A stretch of 64,000 bases of DNA from Erpetoichthys calabaricus (GCF_900747795.2 NC_041395.2:34186097-34250096); one strand, 5' to 3'; positions 1 through 11,255 are shown, counted from the first letter of the stretch. Notes: generated by a model from the sequence alone, not told the origin. Program-made: numbers and translations.

Positions 1-375
1 AGTGGGAGGTTGAGCTTTTAGTTACAGGGACCCTAAACTATGGGATGGTCTGCCTGCTACTATAAGAGATGCCCCATCGGTCTCAGCTTTCAAATCATGA
101 CTGAAAACTCACTACTTCAGTTTAGCATTCCCAGACTAGAGCTGCTGATTAACTGTGCATGCTAGATCTCTGTTGTTAGTCATTACCAGTAAAAAATAAG
201 TAATAATGATAGCTATAATTTGTTACTAACCCTCACCTATTCTGTTTCTCTTCTCAGTACTCAAATATGGAACTTGTTGCCACTGCCCTACTGCCAAGTT
301 TTCTGTATGCCTAAGGAAAAGCCATCTCTGATGGAGGAGCAATAAAATCATTGGGTAGAAAGATCCTTTCATCAT
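1..375 (+). mobile_element. CR1/L2-type LINE, 3' region (truncated)
   Basis: The stretch aligns by eye with 25465-25830, the downstream part of the LINE at 24.8-26.3 kb. Shared words include the 'tgggatggtctgcctgct', 'actacttcagtttagcat' and 'accctcacctattctgtttc' segments, in the same order and orientation. It covers the end of the reverse-transcriptase frame and the 3' untranslated region. The copy is cut by the window edge on the left and loses similarity after about 375. No microsatellite tail remains. Confidence 0.7.
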
Positions 376-1229
376 ATTTGTCTCACATGGGTAAACATGT
401 GAGAACAGTCAAGAATATTAAATATTTAGGTCTAATTATCAATTCACTTGACAATAATACCAATTTATGTTCTGATTTGAAATTCTTAATGAACAATGAT
501 GATATTAAACAAAAACATTTCCAATTTTTTAAATATGAATTATTATTGTTATTACAAAAATCCAGAGGTTCCTAAATAAATTCCACATTTGATTAACAAT
601 CTTTGATGATCAAGGAGATGAAAAGTAGCAACATTCTACAATGTTGGTTAGACATGCAAGTAAAAATTTCTCTTCCCAAGTTATTACAGTGAACTGCGGA
701 ACTACAAATATTCTTGAATCTATATTATTTTGTGTCAATTTCTCTTACAAATTAATTCATAATTCAGTGGAAGCATGTTTGGATGAGCCCATAAGTATGA
801 AAAATTTAAAAAGAGATCTCTTTAATATTATTTTTGTTTCATAGACAACAATGAGATCAGAAAGAAATAAATTGGAGACATTTTCTTTAGTCTCCTGCTT
901 CTCAGATTTTTCTCCTGACAAAATATACCCTGGGTGGCGGACAAGTCTCCTCTAATTTATATTTTATAATTTATAAGAAAATTACTTATGTTACAACTTA
1001 ACAACAGGCAAGGGACATGTTACACTAAGAGCAAGTGTAAAGCAATCATGTAAATATAAATAGAGTATAATAAATGTAAGTATCAAACTAGAGTGCAGAG
1101 TGTTGCACCTTAAGTTAATATTGCACATTCTGAGAGCAAATAAGGTTATTTCATGTGAAGAGAAGACAATTTATTGTAAAAGAATAGATAGTATGTTGCT
1201 GGATATGTACCTGGATATCCAATAAAGAA
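376..1229. other. No gene recognised; AT-rich
   Basis: Nothing is convincingly identifiable. A short open stretch near 410-450 (NIKYLGLIINSL) recalls the YLG motif of LINE reverse transcriptases, but it is too short and diverged to call. Confidence 0.4.
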
Positions 1230-2060
1230 AAAGGGTAATAGCTTAAAGTATGGGTGAGTGACCAGAAAAGGAGTTATAGAGTCTGATGGCTGTGGGGAGG
1301 AGCGATTTTCTGTGACGTTCAGTGGAGCACTTGATGCTAGTCAGTCTACTGCTGAAAACACTCCTTTGTCCAACCACAACACTATGAAGTGGGTGATTAG
1401 CATTTTCAATAATAGACCAAAGCCTAGACAACATTCTCTGATCTGCCAGAGTTTCCAAGCTGTCCAGTTTCTCTCCTACCACAGAGGAAGCCTTCTGAAT
1501 TAGTTTGTTTAGTCTCCTGATGTCTGCCACTTTCATGCTGCTCCCCCAGCATGCCACAGTGAAGAAAAAGGCACTGGCAACTACACTGTCATAGAACATC
1601 TGCAACATAGTGCTGCTGACACTAAAAGATCTGAGCTTGCGTAGGAAATACAGCCTACTTTGACCCTTCTTGTATATGGCCAGCGAGTTCCTGGACCAGT
1701 CTAGCTTATTGCTCATATGCACCCCTAGATACTTGTACTCCTCAACTATCTCCACCTCCATACCCTTAATAGACAGGGAAGTGGTTGGAGATCACGATCT
1801 TCTTAAATCAACTACCAGTTCTTTAGTTTTCTGGTGTTGATCTGCAGTTGATTCAGCTAACACCAGTCAACCAAATTGTCCACTACCTTCATGTATTCCG
1901 TCTCTTCTCCATGTCTGATACTACCAACTATTGCAGAGTCATTAGAGAATTTCTGCAGATGGCAGCTCTCTGTGTTGTAACTAAAATCTGTAGTGTACAG
2001 GGTGAAGAGGAATGGTGACAGAACTGTCCCTTGTGGAGCACCAGTGCCACACAGTACGGT
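1230..2060 (-). mobile_element. L2-type LINE fragment, reverse transcriptase
   Basis: Read on the minus strand, about 2050-1800 encodes reverse-transcriptase motifs APQGTVLSPFLFTLYT and FSNDSAIVG, the latter a variant of the catalytic F-x-DD box. The open frame 1761-1243 continues with EYKYLGVHMSNKLDWS, a run with FFTVACWG, and RRLNKLIQKASSVVG. These are typical of the C-terminal half of L2-clade proteins in fish. The two parts lie in different frames, so the copy is dead. The 5' end and the endonuclease are missing. Confidence 0.85.
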
Positions 2061-2639
2061 ATCAGATATATGCGAATACCTATTTTCCCCCGTTTTTCGG
2101 ACACAGAAACGTCAAGATAGTAATGAATATTTTTTATTGCAGGGAGTATAGATTTTTTTTTCCTTTGAAATGTAGTGAGTTAAAGTACTATTCTCAAAAA
2201 ATAATACTCATGTAAAGATACAGATATGAAAATTCTACTTAAGAACAGTAACAAAGTTGTTTTATTTCATTACTTCCCACCTCGGATCCATTGCAACTTC
2301 ATTAACAAATGTTTTACTTTTATTCTGTGCATATTTTTCTTCTTCAAGTTCCTTCATGTTACGTTTGTCAGCACCAAAGGCATAAACCTTTTTGATGCCA
2401 TCTTAGGTATCAATGTGGCTGTGGCTGTCATTTTCCTCCTAAAGTGATGTGCGGCTGTTAGTGAGTCATCCTATCAGACCTGTGGGTAGACGTCACTCAT
2501 TTCACAACACGACAGCCTAGTGATAATCATTGATTTTGAATTGATTACCCCGCAAACACAACGCAAAGCTTCCCTATCATTGAAGCTTAGTTCTGTTTAT
2601 ATCCAAAGTTTAATTTTTAAGCATATACAGTAAGTTCTT
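2061..2639. other. No gene recognised
   Basis: Intergenic sequence with T-runs and no recognisable coding frame or repeat. Confidence 0.4.
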
Positions 2640-3210
2640 CATTAAAGACATGATGGGGCTTGGCTGGCTGAAAAACAGGCAGATAATTTTAATACTCCCC
2701 AAATATACTGAGGTTGAACTTGCATCTTTGTGGGCCCCTATTGGCTTCAGGGGCCCTATGTACCTGCATAGTCTGCATATAACAAGAAATGACTCTGAGT
2801 GGACCTCTCTTGAAGTTATATTACCAGCCCGGAACACCACCGTGTATAAAATCACAATGGCCATCAGTGAGTTGTAAAAAATGAGAAGGATGTTACTACC
2901 AAAATTAAAGGCGTGCAATCTCCTAAGAAAAAAAAAACTGCTCTGCCCTTTCTCATATTAATCCTCTGTGTTACGAGACCAGTCCAACCTATCATTGATG
3001 AGAAAACCCAAGTATTTATAGGACTGCACCACCTCAGCATCCAGTCCTTGAATTGTGGCCAGACTTAAAGGCTCTTTGGTGAGGTGAAATTCAATAACTA
3101 GTTCATTGGTTTTGCTGATGTTAAATTGTAGACAATTCTTTCTGCACCAAGAAAAAAGTTCTTCATCTGACTCCAATACTCTGTGTCATCCTCCTTATTA
3201 ATTCACCCCA
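2640..3210 (-). mobile_element. L2-type LINE fragment, second diverged copy
   Basis: The minus frame at 3176-2958 reads KTNELVIEFH followed by VQSYKYLGFLINDRLDWSRN. The frame at 2918-2610 continues with LLIFYNSLMA, ILYTVVFRAG and ITSRE. Order and motifs match the same reverse-transcriptase region as the copy at 1230-2060, but the sequence differs enough to be another subfamily or an older insertion. The frame is interrupted between the two parts. Confidence 0.75.
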
Positions 3211-3527
3211 TCTTATATAAACATATTGAAGGATGAAACTGGGCACTGCAAATTCATCTAAATAATCATTAAAGTGTAAGTCCATTCAAGAAACATGAGT
3301 TGTTTTTGTGTCTGCCCGTTATCTGTCTTGCGCCGTGAATCGAGTAGATACGGAATTTGATATATAGTTGCTTCCTGTGCTTTTTTTTGATATGGTGATA
3401 ACTGTGACGAACCAGCTTCAAAAGATTCATATATGTTTGAGGTTGGGAGGCTAGGATCTGTAAAAATTACAGTACAACCATTATACACAGACCTGTGTCC
3501 CATATGAATTGTTTAGGAATCGACTTT
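3211..3527. other. No gene recognised, 3' flank of VH1
   Basis: Lies between a LINE fragment and the VH1 recombination signal. It contains no J-like or D-like element flanked by recombination signals that I could see. Confidence 0.35.
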
Positions 3528-3566
3528 ACTTTTTGTAACAGTGCCGTATACGAGTTTCCCACTGTG
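3528..3566 (-). promoter_or_regulatory. VH1 recombination signal (23-RSS)
   Basis: Directly after the V exon the minus strand reads heptamer CACAGTG (3566-3560, consensus), a 23-bp spacer (3559-3537), then nonamer ACAAAAAGT (3536-3528). The long spacer is the type used by VH segments, which join to 12-spacer D signals under RAG1/RAG2. Confidence 0.93.
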
Positions 3567-4009
3567 GTGCTCGGGCACAGTAATACATAGCTGTGTCTGC
3601 GGACGTCAAACTCCTCAGTTCTAAATGCAAAGAACTGCTGCCAGATTTGGAAATAGTGATCCTGTCTTTTATCGATTGCGAGTAAGCAGTGCTCGCATCG
3701 TAACAGATAATACCCAGCCATTCGAGTGTTTTTTCAGGGAGTTGCCGAATCCAGCTACTACAGTACGGACTCTGAGTCAGGGAATATCCAGAAACAGTGC
3801 AAGTCAGCGTGAGTGAACTGCCAGGACTGACAATTTCAGAAGACGACTTCGGTGTCAAGACCACACTGCCGCAAATGCCTGAAAATAAACATTATAAACA
3901 TGTTATTCGCCAATAATGACTGCCAACAATAACTATTGAATTATTTAAACAACTTACATGGCAACAGAATCAGAAACGAGAGGTACATTGTTAATTTGTG
4001 CATCCTCAT
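3567..4009 (-). CDS. Immunoglobulin heavy-chain variable segment VH1 (leader + V exon)
   Basis: The V exon runs 3878-3567 after the acceptor TTTTCAG. It encodes a V domain opening ICGSVVLTPKSS, with the first canonical cysteine in LTCTVSG, tryptophan in SSWIRQ, and TSADTAMYYCAR at the end. The leader exon is 4009-3958, MRMHKLTMYLSFLILLP, with donor GTAAGT. The split is phase 1 and the intron is 78 bp. ATG 4009-4007 is the first start; a second in-frame ATG at 4003 is also possible. There are no stops. The germline V carries two extra cysteines, one in CDR1 (SPYCSSW) and one at the start of CDR2 (GIICYDA), which could form an inter-CDR disulfide. By orientation it is the VH nearest to the expected D-J-C side. 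The product would be the antigen-binding domain of a B-cell heavy chain. Confidence 0.93.
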
Positions 4010-4094
4010 ATTACTTATTTTATTTCGGTTAGCTTCAAGAAGTACGGGATTATATGAACTGCAGGCTGCATGTCATTTAAATATTATTTGGTGG

Positions 4095-4102
4095 ATGCAA
4101 AT
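4095..4102 (+). promoter_or_regulatory. Octamer ATGCAAAT upstream of VH1 (inverted relative to the gene)
   Basis: A perfect 8/8 octamer lies 86 bp upstream of the VH1 start. It reads ATGCAAAT on the plus strand, so in gene sense it is ATTTGCAT. The other four VH genes have ATGCAAAN in gene sense. POU factors (Oct-1/Oct-2) bind either orientation. Confidence 0.7.
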
Positions 4103-4332
4103 TAAAATGACTCGGTCAATGCGCTGCAATCCATCTTTCATTCAAAACAGATTGATTAGATTTTGTACACAATATAATCAGACATGACAAAAAAAAAACT
4201 ATTTATTTACAGAGAAGTACAGCGAAACTATATTAAAGTAGAGGTAATATGTGGTAAATCTGTCTCAGAGATATACTAATATACCTGTATTAATATTTTA
4301 TATGTTAGTCTGTGAATGTGTGGTTTGGAAAA

Positions 4333-4335
<3 letters not shown>

Positions 4336-4413
<78 letters not shown>
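4336..4413. repeat. (TA)n microsatellite
   Basis: About 39 uninterrupted TA units. It adjoins the left side of the Tc1 remnant, where the left terminal repeat would be expected. Confidence 0.97.
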
Positions 4414-4414
<1 letters not shown>

Positions 4415-4439
4415 CATGAAACCAAAGCATAGAACAAAT

Positions 4440-5552
4440 AAATGATGGCAAATTAAAAAAAGCATAACTCCAGGAATCATTGAGTGTAGAACATTTTATT
4501 CAGATATTTGATTCATCATAATAGCCACCTTTTGCTGATATAACAGCCAGAATGATTCAGAATGTGAGTCACTCTATGCGAGTCACCATCTCTCCCTTCA
4601 GCAAGAGAACCTCAGACCATCACACTTCCTCGTCCGTCTTTGACAATTGGTGTCACACACTAAGGAACCGTCCTTTCACCATCTCAATGGTGTACATACA
4701 CGCTGCGTGATGAACCGAAGATTTCAAAATTTGATTCACTGATTCTGAAGACTTTCTTCCAGTCTGCAGTAGACCGCAGCCAGTATTTCAAGACCCTATT
4801 TTGTCCTTTAAGGAATGACTTTCTTATTGCCACTCGCCCTGTCAAGCCTGCAGCACAAAGTTTCCTCTTCACAGTAGAAACTGAGACGTGCTTTTTTTTG
4901 ACCATGGTTAAGCTGTGCTTGAAGCTGTTGTGCTGTGAGGGGCCTGTGATCACATACGCTGGTGACCTTCAGAAGCTTGTCTTGTGATTGAGTTGTTACT
5001 TTGGGTCTGCCAGATTTTGAAGGACACCGTATTCACTTACACTGTTTTTTTTTTTTTGTTAATTTCTCTAAATGAAAGGCCTACACTTCTAAGTTTAATA
5101 ATGTTCTATCTCATCTTATTTGTTAATCGCCTTTTTCTTGCCGTTATCACTGGAATGTATAACTTTCTATAGTGTAATATTGTCCAAGTCACACTTCAGA
5201 GAGTGTAGTAACACAGTTTGTTCCAACTCTGCTTTAAAACATAGGGATTTTAAGTAATCAACAGATGTTTGGACACCTGTGCCAGAGACAAGAGAAGGCA
5301 TTAGTTTGCTTCGACTGGCAAGGCTTTAATGTACTTTAATTGTTGCAGAACATCTGTAGGTTGAAACCTATGAGTTGTTCTCTGATGAAGGCCTATTTGT
5401 AATATTCTGAAATTTCCTTTTTCAGTTTTTGCTAACCTAAACATAAAATTTGTGCCTCTGGCTGTTTTATGTCATTCATTGCATTTCAATCGATTAAATT
5501 TTAAGCAAAAGTGGACAAACTGAGGTGTCCTAAAATGTTTGACTGGTAGTAT
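4440..5552 (-). mobile_element. Tc1/mariner-family DNA transposon remnant
   Basis: The minus frame 4953-4684 encodes the middle of a Tc1-like transposase: VSVSTVKRKLCAAGLTGRVA, then TADWKKVFRISESNFEIFGS, where D of the catalytic triad should be in the 'W-[ST]-DES' box and is replaced (ISES). The right end (about 5527-5552) reads, on the minus strand, ACTACCAGTCAAACATTTTAGGACACC, close to the usual Tc1 terminal repeat of fish. No matching left end is visible and the element is shorter than a complete Tc1 (about 1.6 kb). It is inactive. Confidence 0.8.
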
Positions 5553-5559
5553 ATATACA

Positions 5560-6095
5560 GTATAGTAGATGCTCCAGCAGATGGATGGGCATCCTTCCCA
5601 GGACAGAAATTGATTCCATAATGGAAGGATGGAATAAATGGGGGCAATACCTGGCCAGGACACCTTATGATTCCCATTGCGATGCCTGAAGACTAAAGAA
5701 ACCAGCAAAAGATGATGGCAGGGAGCAGTTCATCCCCCATTATACTAGGTGGCAGTGATCTGGAATCCCTGGGGGATGATAGAGGGTGCTGCTGGTGGAG
5801 GATATCCTTGACTTTCTTATGACCTGGAAGTACTTCCAACACACCTGACCACGTTGCCGGAAGTGCTCTTGGATCCACCTTACAAGGATCCTGCTTCCAT
5901 AGCTTGAGGAGTCAGTGTCAGGAGACAGCAGGTGACACTCAACTGGAGGAGAGAAGGAGACAAGAGAAGGCATTGGTTTTGTGATTGTTTTGGCTGTGAT
6001 CATTGTATTAATTGAAACCTATTTAACTGAACCCTGAGTTGTGTTGGGTCATCTGTGCTTGGGATTTGATGGCTCGCTAGCGACCCCAACTGATT
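5560..6095 (+). mobile_element. LTR-like remnant, old, related to the solo LTRs nearby
   Basis: The layout resembles the LTRs at 6121 and 8554: 'gggcatcc...cccagg' near the start, 'ggtggcag' in the middle, 'ctggaagtacttcc' and 'ggaagtgctcttgg' before a purine-rich 'gagaaggagacaagagaagg' stretch. Ends are uncertain and it is much decayed. No internal retrotransposon genes adjoin it. Confidence 0.4.
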
Positions 6096-6120
6096 ACTAT
6101 ATATATATGTATGTATGTAT

Positions 6121-6682
6121 TGTCATGGACAGCTGGGACCCTTTCCCAGCCAGGAGGGCATCATAGTAACAGGACCTGGGGAGCAGATGTATACAAGGCA
6201 CTGGAACGCTAGATGGCAGCCCCCCTGGGCTGGAGCGGCACCTTGGATGCCAGCAGAGCTCCATGGGAGTTAGAAACTGGCACAGCCCTGTTGGGTTCCG
6301 TGGGGATAGCTGCAAAGCCTTACTTTGGGCTTTTACCACAACTGAGAGTGATTCCAAACCTCCCTATCAAGCCACCTGGAGTTCTCCCAGGTGCTGCTTA
6401 AAAGGAGCTGCCTGCCTTCATCCTGGGAGCCACAGTCGGGAGGAAGAGGACGAAGGTCGCCGGGAGGAGTGGAGGCAAAAGGGAAGACAAAGGAAGAAAA
6501 GAGAGAAGACAAAGTGGTTGTTGCATTAATTTGGTTTATTGTGCCCTGGACTGTGCATTGGGCTTGGTAGTTGGGAAACATGGGGAAAATTTCCCATTAA
6601 ATAAAAGCCTTGTGTGTTGCAGGACTTGTGCCTGTGTCAGTTGTGTTGGGTGTTGGGGAACTGATGTGCCCCCTGGTGGTCA
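6121..6682 (+). mobile_element. Solo LTR, Gypsy-like family
   Basis: It starts TGTCATGGACAGC and probably ends CCCTGGTGGTCA (TG...CA). It shares with the LTRs at 8554 and 15713 the GGCAGCCCCCCTGG block, a TATA-like 'gcttaaaaggagc', a 'gtcgggagga' block and an AATAAA signal near the end. About 560 bp with no internal coding region, so a solo LTR or fossil. It sits inside an AT-repeat tract, which hides any target duplication. Confidence 0.65.
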
Positions 6683-6683
6683 A

Positions 6684-6690
<7 letters not shown>

Positions 6691-6769
<79 letters not shown>
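6691..6769. repeat. (TA)n microsatellite
   Basis: About 39 AT units immediately right of the solo LTR. A short AT/ATGT tract also lies on the left side of that LTR (about 6098-6120), so the LTR appears to have inserted into this microsatellite. Confidence 0.95.
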
Positions 6770-6770
<1 letters not shown>

Positions 6771-7880
6771 TGTATATTCATTTCTAATGGGATTTTGCTT
6801 TATGTTAAAATGAAGAAGAAAAAAAATGCTGCTTGCCTAAACATTCATACAGCACCTTTAACAGCAATAGCAATAGCAGCTTTATTCAGAAAACGTGGCA
6901 GTTATTTTACGTTTGTGAACGGCATTTTTAAGGCTTCCACCAGGGTCTATATATTTATGTTATAAGACTGAAAATGGAATCCACATTTACAAATAACATT
7001 CTTCTACTAAAACTAACAATGCAGAAAATAAGGCATTTATACAAGCTAATGGTAGCCTCCTTTTCTGACATGTTTTAAGTTTTGTCCATAAATCTAAGCT
7101 TACTGCATCACCATTTTTACTTTGTTCTTACACACTTCTAACATGTCAAAAGATTCTCATCCACTAGTGGTTCATTATTGCAAATTGAACATATTTTATG
7201 AATATTAACACCAATACAATTGTCTTTGATGCATTACAAGCTCACTGCTTTATTTTGCACGAATGGAAAAATCTTCTAGCACTTTACACAGTAAATAGGT
7301 ATTTTAAATACTGTACATTAACTAACTCTAATCTATTCCATTGATTAGATGTTATGAAAAAATGTTTTGAAAGAAAGGCTTGACTATGTGGAAAGAAGAA
7401 GCTGTGCCCTGTATTTATGAAGTAGTTTTGTTTAAATGACCTAGAGCTGTAAAATGTAAAGTAGATTAAAATATGTAGGTCTCTTATGCAGCCAGTGTTC
7501 TAATTGTAAAATGAAGATACAATTTTTGCAATGGCAAAATGCTATCTAATTTCTAAAAGATGTTTAATTTAATTTAAGAACTTAAGAAGTTGCAGTAGTT
7601 TAACTTAAACTATTGTGCTTACATCGTGGCAAGCATAAAATGTACCTTTCTGGAATATCTTTAAACTGCCTAATGCAATGACTTTATTGCTTTAGAATAT
7701 GCAACAGATTTCAAACATAATGAAAAGGTGCGTATTTTATTTATTTATGTGTTTATTTATTTTGTACTTTTACTTTTAAGACCTCACAATGATTAACGCT
7801 GATTTCTAATGGGTCCAGCACCCTGGCTTCTGCTCATTTGAGTTGTGGTTCAACGTATGTCGGATGTTTCTTTTTTATTA
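6770..7880. other. No gene recognised; AT-rich intergenic
   Basis: No coding frame with family resemblance, no repeat I can name. Confidence 0.4.
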
Positions 7881-8097
7881 TTATTATTGATTATTATTTG
7901 GCTGATACGCTTATCCAAGGCACTTTAAAACATTTGCTATACAATTGGTTACATTTCTTTTGTTTTTCCAGTTTGAGCACAGGCTGGTAAAGTGACTCAC
8001 CCATGGTCACACAGAGGTGTCAGAAGCAAGATTTCAACCCACAACCTCAGTGTGTGAAGTCTAAAGCCTTAACCACTACACTGTTTCTTTCTGGTGC
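7881..8097 (-). mobile_element. V-SINE-like tRNA-derived SINE
   Basis: On the minus strand it opens 'cagtgtagtggttaaggctt', a tRNA-like A-box region, continues with a B-box-like 'gtgggttgaaatc', then the central 'gagtcactttaccagcctgtgctc' and 'aacaaaagaaatgtaacca'. It ends in an ATT-rich tail. The same order recurs at 35165-35330, which supports a repeat family. Confidence 0.65.
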
Positions 8098-8553
8098 TGC
8101 TTATGATTTTCTGTGTTTACTCATATTTGTCTTCCAATGAGATATCTTCGGTTGAATGATGATGTCTAAATGTCCCCATGTCAGTGAGACGTGGTGGATT
8201 TGCACTCTGTCCAAGGTTGGCTCCTATCTTGAAGTCAGCTCTAATTTAAGCCTCTACATCTCTGATTTGGATTAAATGGGTAATAAAATGTTTTATTATG
8301 TTAAGACAGTTTCTCAAATGTGTTTTGTTGTATTAGTATTAATATTGTCACTCAGTTTGGTGATTTTTTACCCTGTGCAGTATGTTTGACCAACATGCAC
8401 AGTATTGCCAATCTCTGGCAACATGATATATAGATTATATTCTGCACATTGGGGACAGCAATTTTACAAACCTACATGGACAAATAACTGAGAGATAAAA
8501 GACAATCAAAAGGAAAAATGCATTTTCTGCTTCCAAAAATTATTTCTTTGCTT

Positions 8554-9096
8554 TGTGACAGATGGCTGGGGCCCATGCCCGGCCAAGACGCCCTTTGGCA
8601 CTGAATCCAGGGAAGCTGCCATAGGAGGCTCATTACATTCCCCAGAACACTTGGTGGCAGCCCCCCTGGGTGGTATCGGGGCAACAATTGTGGAGCACCG
8701 GAGCTCATGCCTTTTGGGCTCCGTGGCCACCATCAGGATTAGCGTAACGACTTACCAACCCCGTGTGGGCTGTGATGCAGCCACACCCAGAAGTGCAGTC
8801 TAATTAGGCTAATTACCACCTGAAGCACTTCTGGGTGGGCTATAAGAGGAGCCTGCAGCCAGCACTCAAAAAGACAGAGTCGGGAGGAGGGAGACGAAGC
8901 TGCCGAGAGGAGTGGAGGAAAGGAAGAGTGTTTTTGTGGTGGTGTTTTGTTTGGTGTGTCTTTTGGGACTGTATTGTGCCTGTGGGACACAGGGAAGATG
9001 TGCCCCACAGGAGAAGAAAATAAAGTTTATTTATTTTATGTGTGCCTCACGGTGTCTGTCTGTATCGGGTCGGTGCCCATATAGCGCCTATTCACA
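8554..9096 (+). mobile_element. Solo LTR, Gypsy-like family, with 4-bp target duplication
   Basis: Begins TGTGACAG and ends ATTCACA, so the outer bases form a short inverted repeat. GCTT flanks both sides (8550-8553 and 9097-9100). Inside are a TATA-like 'gctataagaggagc', a purine-rich 'gtcgggaggagggagacgaag' and an AATAAA signal ('gaaaataaagtttatt') before the U5-like tail. No internal genes remain. It is of the same family as the copy at 15713-16286. Confidence 0.82.
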
Positions 9097-9100
9097 GCTT

Positions 9101-9500
9101 GCATTTTTATGGTTAATTTTCTTTGCTCTATAATTTGAAGAAGGAGGAATAACTAGTTACAAACCTTTACAGCCTGGAAAAGGATATAGAGGCCCAACTC
9201 ATTATAAAAAGCTTGTATTTGGAAATAATACTATAAAGATGGAACACAAATTTCAAAATTAAATAAGGCAAAACAAAGTTTCAGGGCCTCTTTGGGTATA
9301 ACAATATGGATATGAACTCTTGTCTACATACTCGAGTGATTCACCTAATAAACAACATCAAAATTAATACCAAGTAGTCTCATTCAAGTAAGAATTTTAT
9401 TGTACACATAACAATGATGAACCTATAAACCTACATCTCACTTCCCATCTCTCTCATTATTATAATTGGTCATGTCAGGTCAGGTCAGGTCCATCTCTCT
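9101..9500. other. No gene recognised
   Basis: AT-rich, with a short 'gtcag' tandem at about 9474-9490. No recognised feature. Confidence 0.35.
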
Positions 9501-9509
9501 TATTATTAT

Positions 9510-10650
9510 AACCTTACCCTAAAATTCCTTCCAGTAAGCCTTTGCTCAAGCTCTTCTTTCAATTCTGCACTTAATCCACATTTTTTTTTCAGAGGTAGCT
9601 TTAAAACTCCAGCATGGCCACCTTTGGGCCAAGTACCAGAATTACTTCTTTTTTCGGAAGGCACAGCACTTCCTTAAGGAACACTAAGCCAGAAAATCCT
9701 CTGGCAACTTATACAGCTCCTGGAATTTATCCAAAGTCCCCAATTTATCCAAGGCATGACATTTTTAAAATACCTGCTTTGAAGATCCTATTTGGTCCTG
9801 TGCCTTATACTACTACTATATAAGGCTTATAATATGGACCCCAGGCTGAAATCCAGGTTTCTAATTGATTTCATTCTATTCTGTTCTATTTTATCCCATT
9901 TAAAAGGGACAACACTGCTCTACTTTTCTTTATCTTGGATGATGTGAAGCCCCTCTTATTCTTTCTCTCTGTTTCTGAACATTGATTTGCTAAGTCACTT
10001 GTTTTATAGTATTCCGGAGAGAACTTCCTGACTACATCTCTCTATCTCCTTCCCTCTCTATTATGTTACTGTCCTTTCTGGATACCTTTCAAGGCACCAA
10101 GTACATGTTCAATGCTTGCTGCTCTTTGCTTTACAGCTCTGATATGTGAGACACCACTGTTATTGTCAGTGAGGGTCTTTCTTCCTGTACTAGAAGCGAT
10201 GTGTTGGAAAGTACCTTGTCCTTCGTTATCATGGTGGTGTTTTGGATCCTGGTAACCTCTTTTTACGTGTATACCTCTGTACAAGAATTTTCGATTTTCA
10301 ATAGAATGGATCTCAGAATTCATTAAACTTTTTTGAGTAATTAATCATTTTAGCAAGTAGTTAAGTCCAATCAATCTGTTTTGAACCTGGCTTCTTCTTA
10401 GTAGGGTGGTGAGGAGAATCATCTTTATCAGTAACACCTAGACTGGAACGAGCCTTGAATGGAGCACCAGTTCATCCCAAAATCTGCTGACACACATTAC
10501 AGTATGCAGATGGGTTGCTAACTAATTTTATTCTCACATGTTTAATAGGTTGGAAGAAACCAAGGAACCTAGAGGCAATCCATAAATGTCTTTGGAGAAA
10601 ATGTAGTCTTTATATGCATGTGGATGGTGACAAGGCTAACCACCACATGA
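9510..10650. repeat. Intra-locus duplicated block, copy A
   Basis: Similar, in the same order and strand, to 18000-18900. Matching pieces include 'ctgcacttaatc', 'ggtcctgtgcc/ggtcctacaac', 'ctttcttcctgtactagaagc / ctttcttccactactagaggt', 'aacctctttttac / aacctctttctac', and 'gaggcaatccataaa / gagacaatccataaa'. No coding frame within it is recognised. Confidence 0.6.
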
Positions 10651-10674
10651 AAATCTAAAGAATTACTTGGAATC

Positions 10675-10930
10675 TACAGTATTCTTTCAATTTATACATC
10701 CATTCATGCATAATTTAACCTACTTAATCTAGTTCACTGTTGTTAGGGCTGGTGTCCATCCTGGGAAACGTTATGCACAAGTCAGGGAAAATGGGCCTTT
10801 TTGAGTTACAAACTGAACTTTTAAAATATTACATAGCATTCTAAAAATGTGCTTAATCCAATTTAGAGTTATGGGGCCAGAACCTATCCTGGTGGAAATA
10901 GTTGCAAACCAGGAGCTAGTCCATTGCAGG
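10675..10930 (+). mobile_element. Decayed SINE 3' pieces
   Basis: Two segments, 'ctagttcactgttgttagggctggtgtccatcctggg' and 'agttatggggccagaacctatcctggtgg...gcaaaccaggagctagtccattgcagg', match the common fish SINE tail of the form 'gggctggagcctatccca...gcaaggcaggagccagtcc'. Boundaries are approximate. Confidence 0.4.
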
Positions 10931-11079
10931 TATATTAAAATGTGAAATATTAAAAATGCAATTTGTGTATTTTTGTATATTCTTTAAGTACCTCCGGGTC
11001 TTCTTCATGAGTGAGTGAAAAAGGGATGTTAAGATCCACAGATGAATGGGGCAGTGAGTGCACTTATGAGGCCACTATA

Positions 11080-11255
11080 CTGATCTGTATTGGTGAAGAA
11101 GAAACTGAGTCAGATGGCAAAGCTTTTGATTTACCAGTCAATCCACGTCCCTACCCTTACTGATAGTCATGAGCTCTGGGTAATGACCAAAAAAATGAAA
11201 TTACGGGTACAAGCAGCTGAAATGAGCCTTTTCCGCAGGGTGACTGGGCTCTTGT
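11080..11255 (+). mobile_element. LINE fragment, reverse-transcriptase 3' part
   Basis: The frame encodes VKKKLSQMAKLLIYQSIHVP, then HELWVMTKKMK and QAAEMSLFRRVTGL. The minus-strand LINE at 49.1-52.4 kb carries the corresponding VKKELSRKAKLSIYQSIYVP, HELWVVTERTK and QAAEMSFLCRVSGL, so this is a short relic of the same family. Confidence 0.8.

Noticed and set aside
1-3527. Search for D or J segments next to VH1
   Set aside because: No 12-spacer signal pairs or WGxG J motif found. The region holds LINE fragments.
4251-4480. Long open frames made of alternating I/Y codons on both strands
   Set aside because: Translation of a TA microsatellite, not a protein. The same holds for the frames at 6531-6965, 31709-31912 and 57857-58152.
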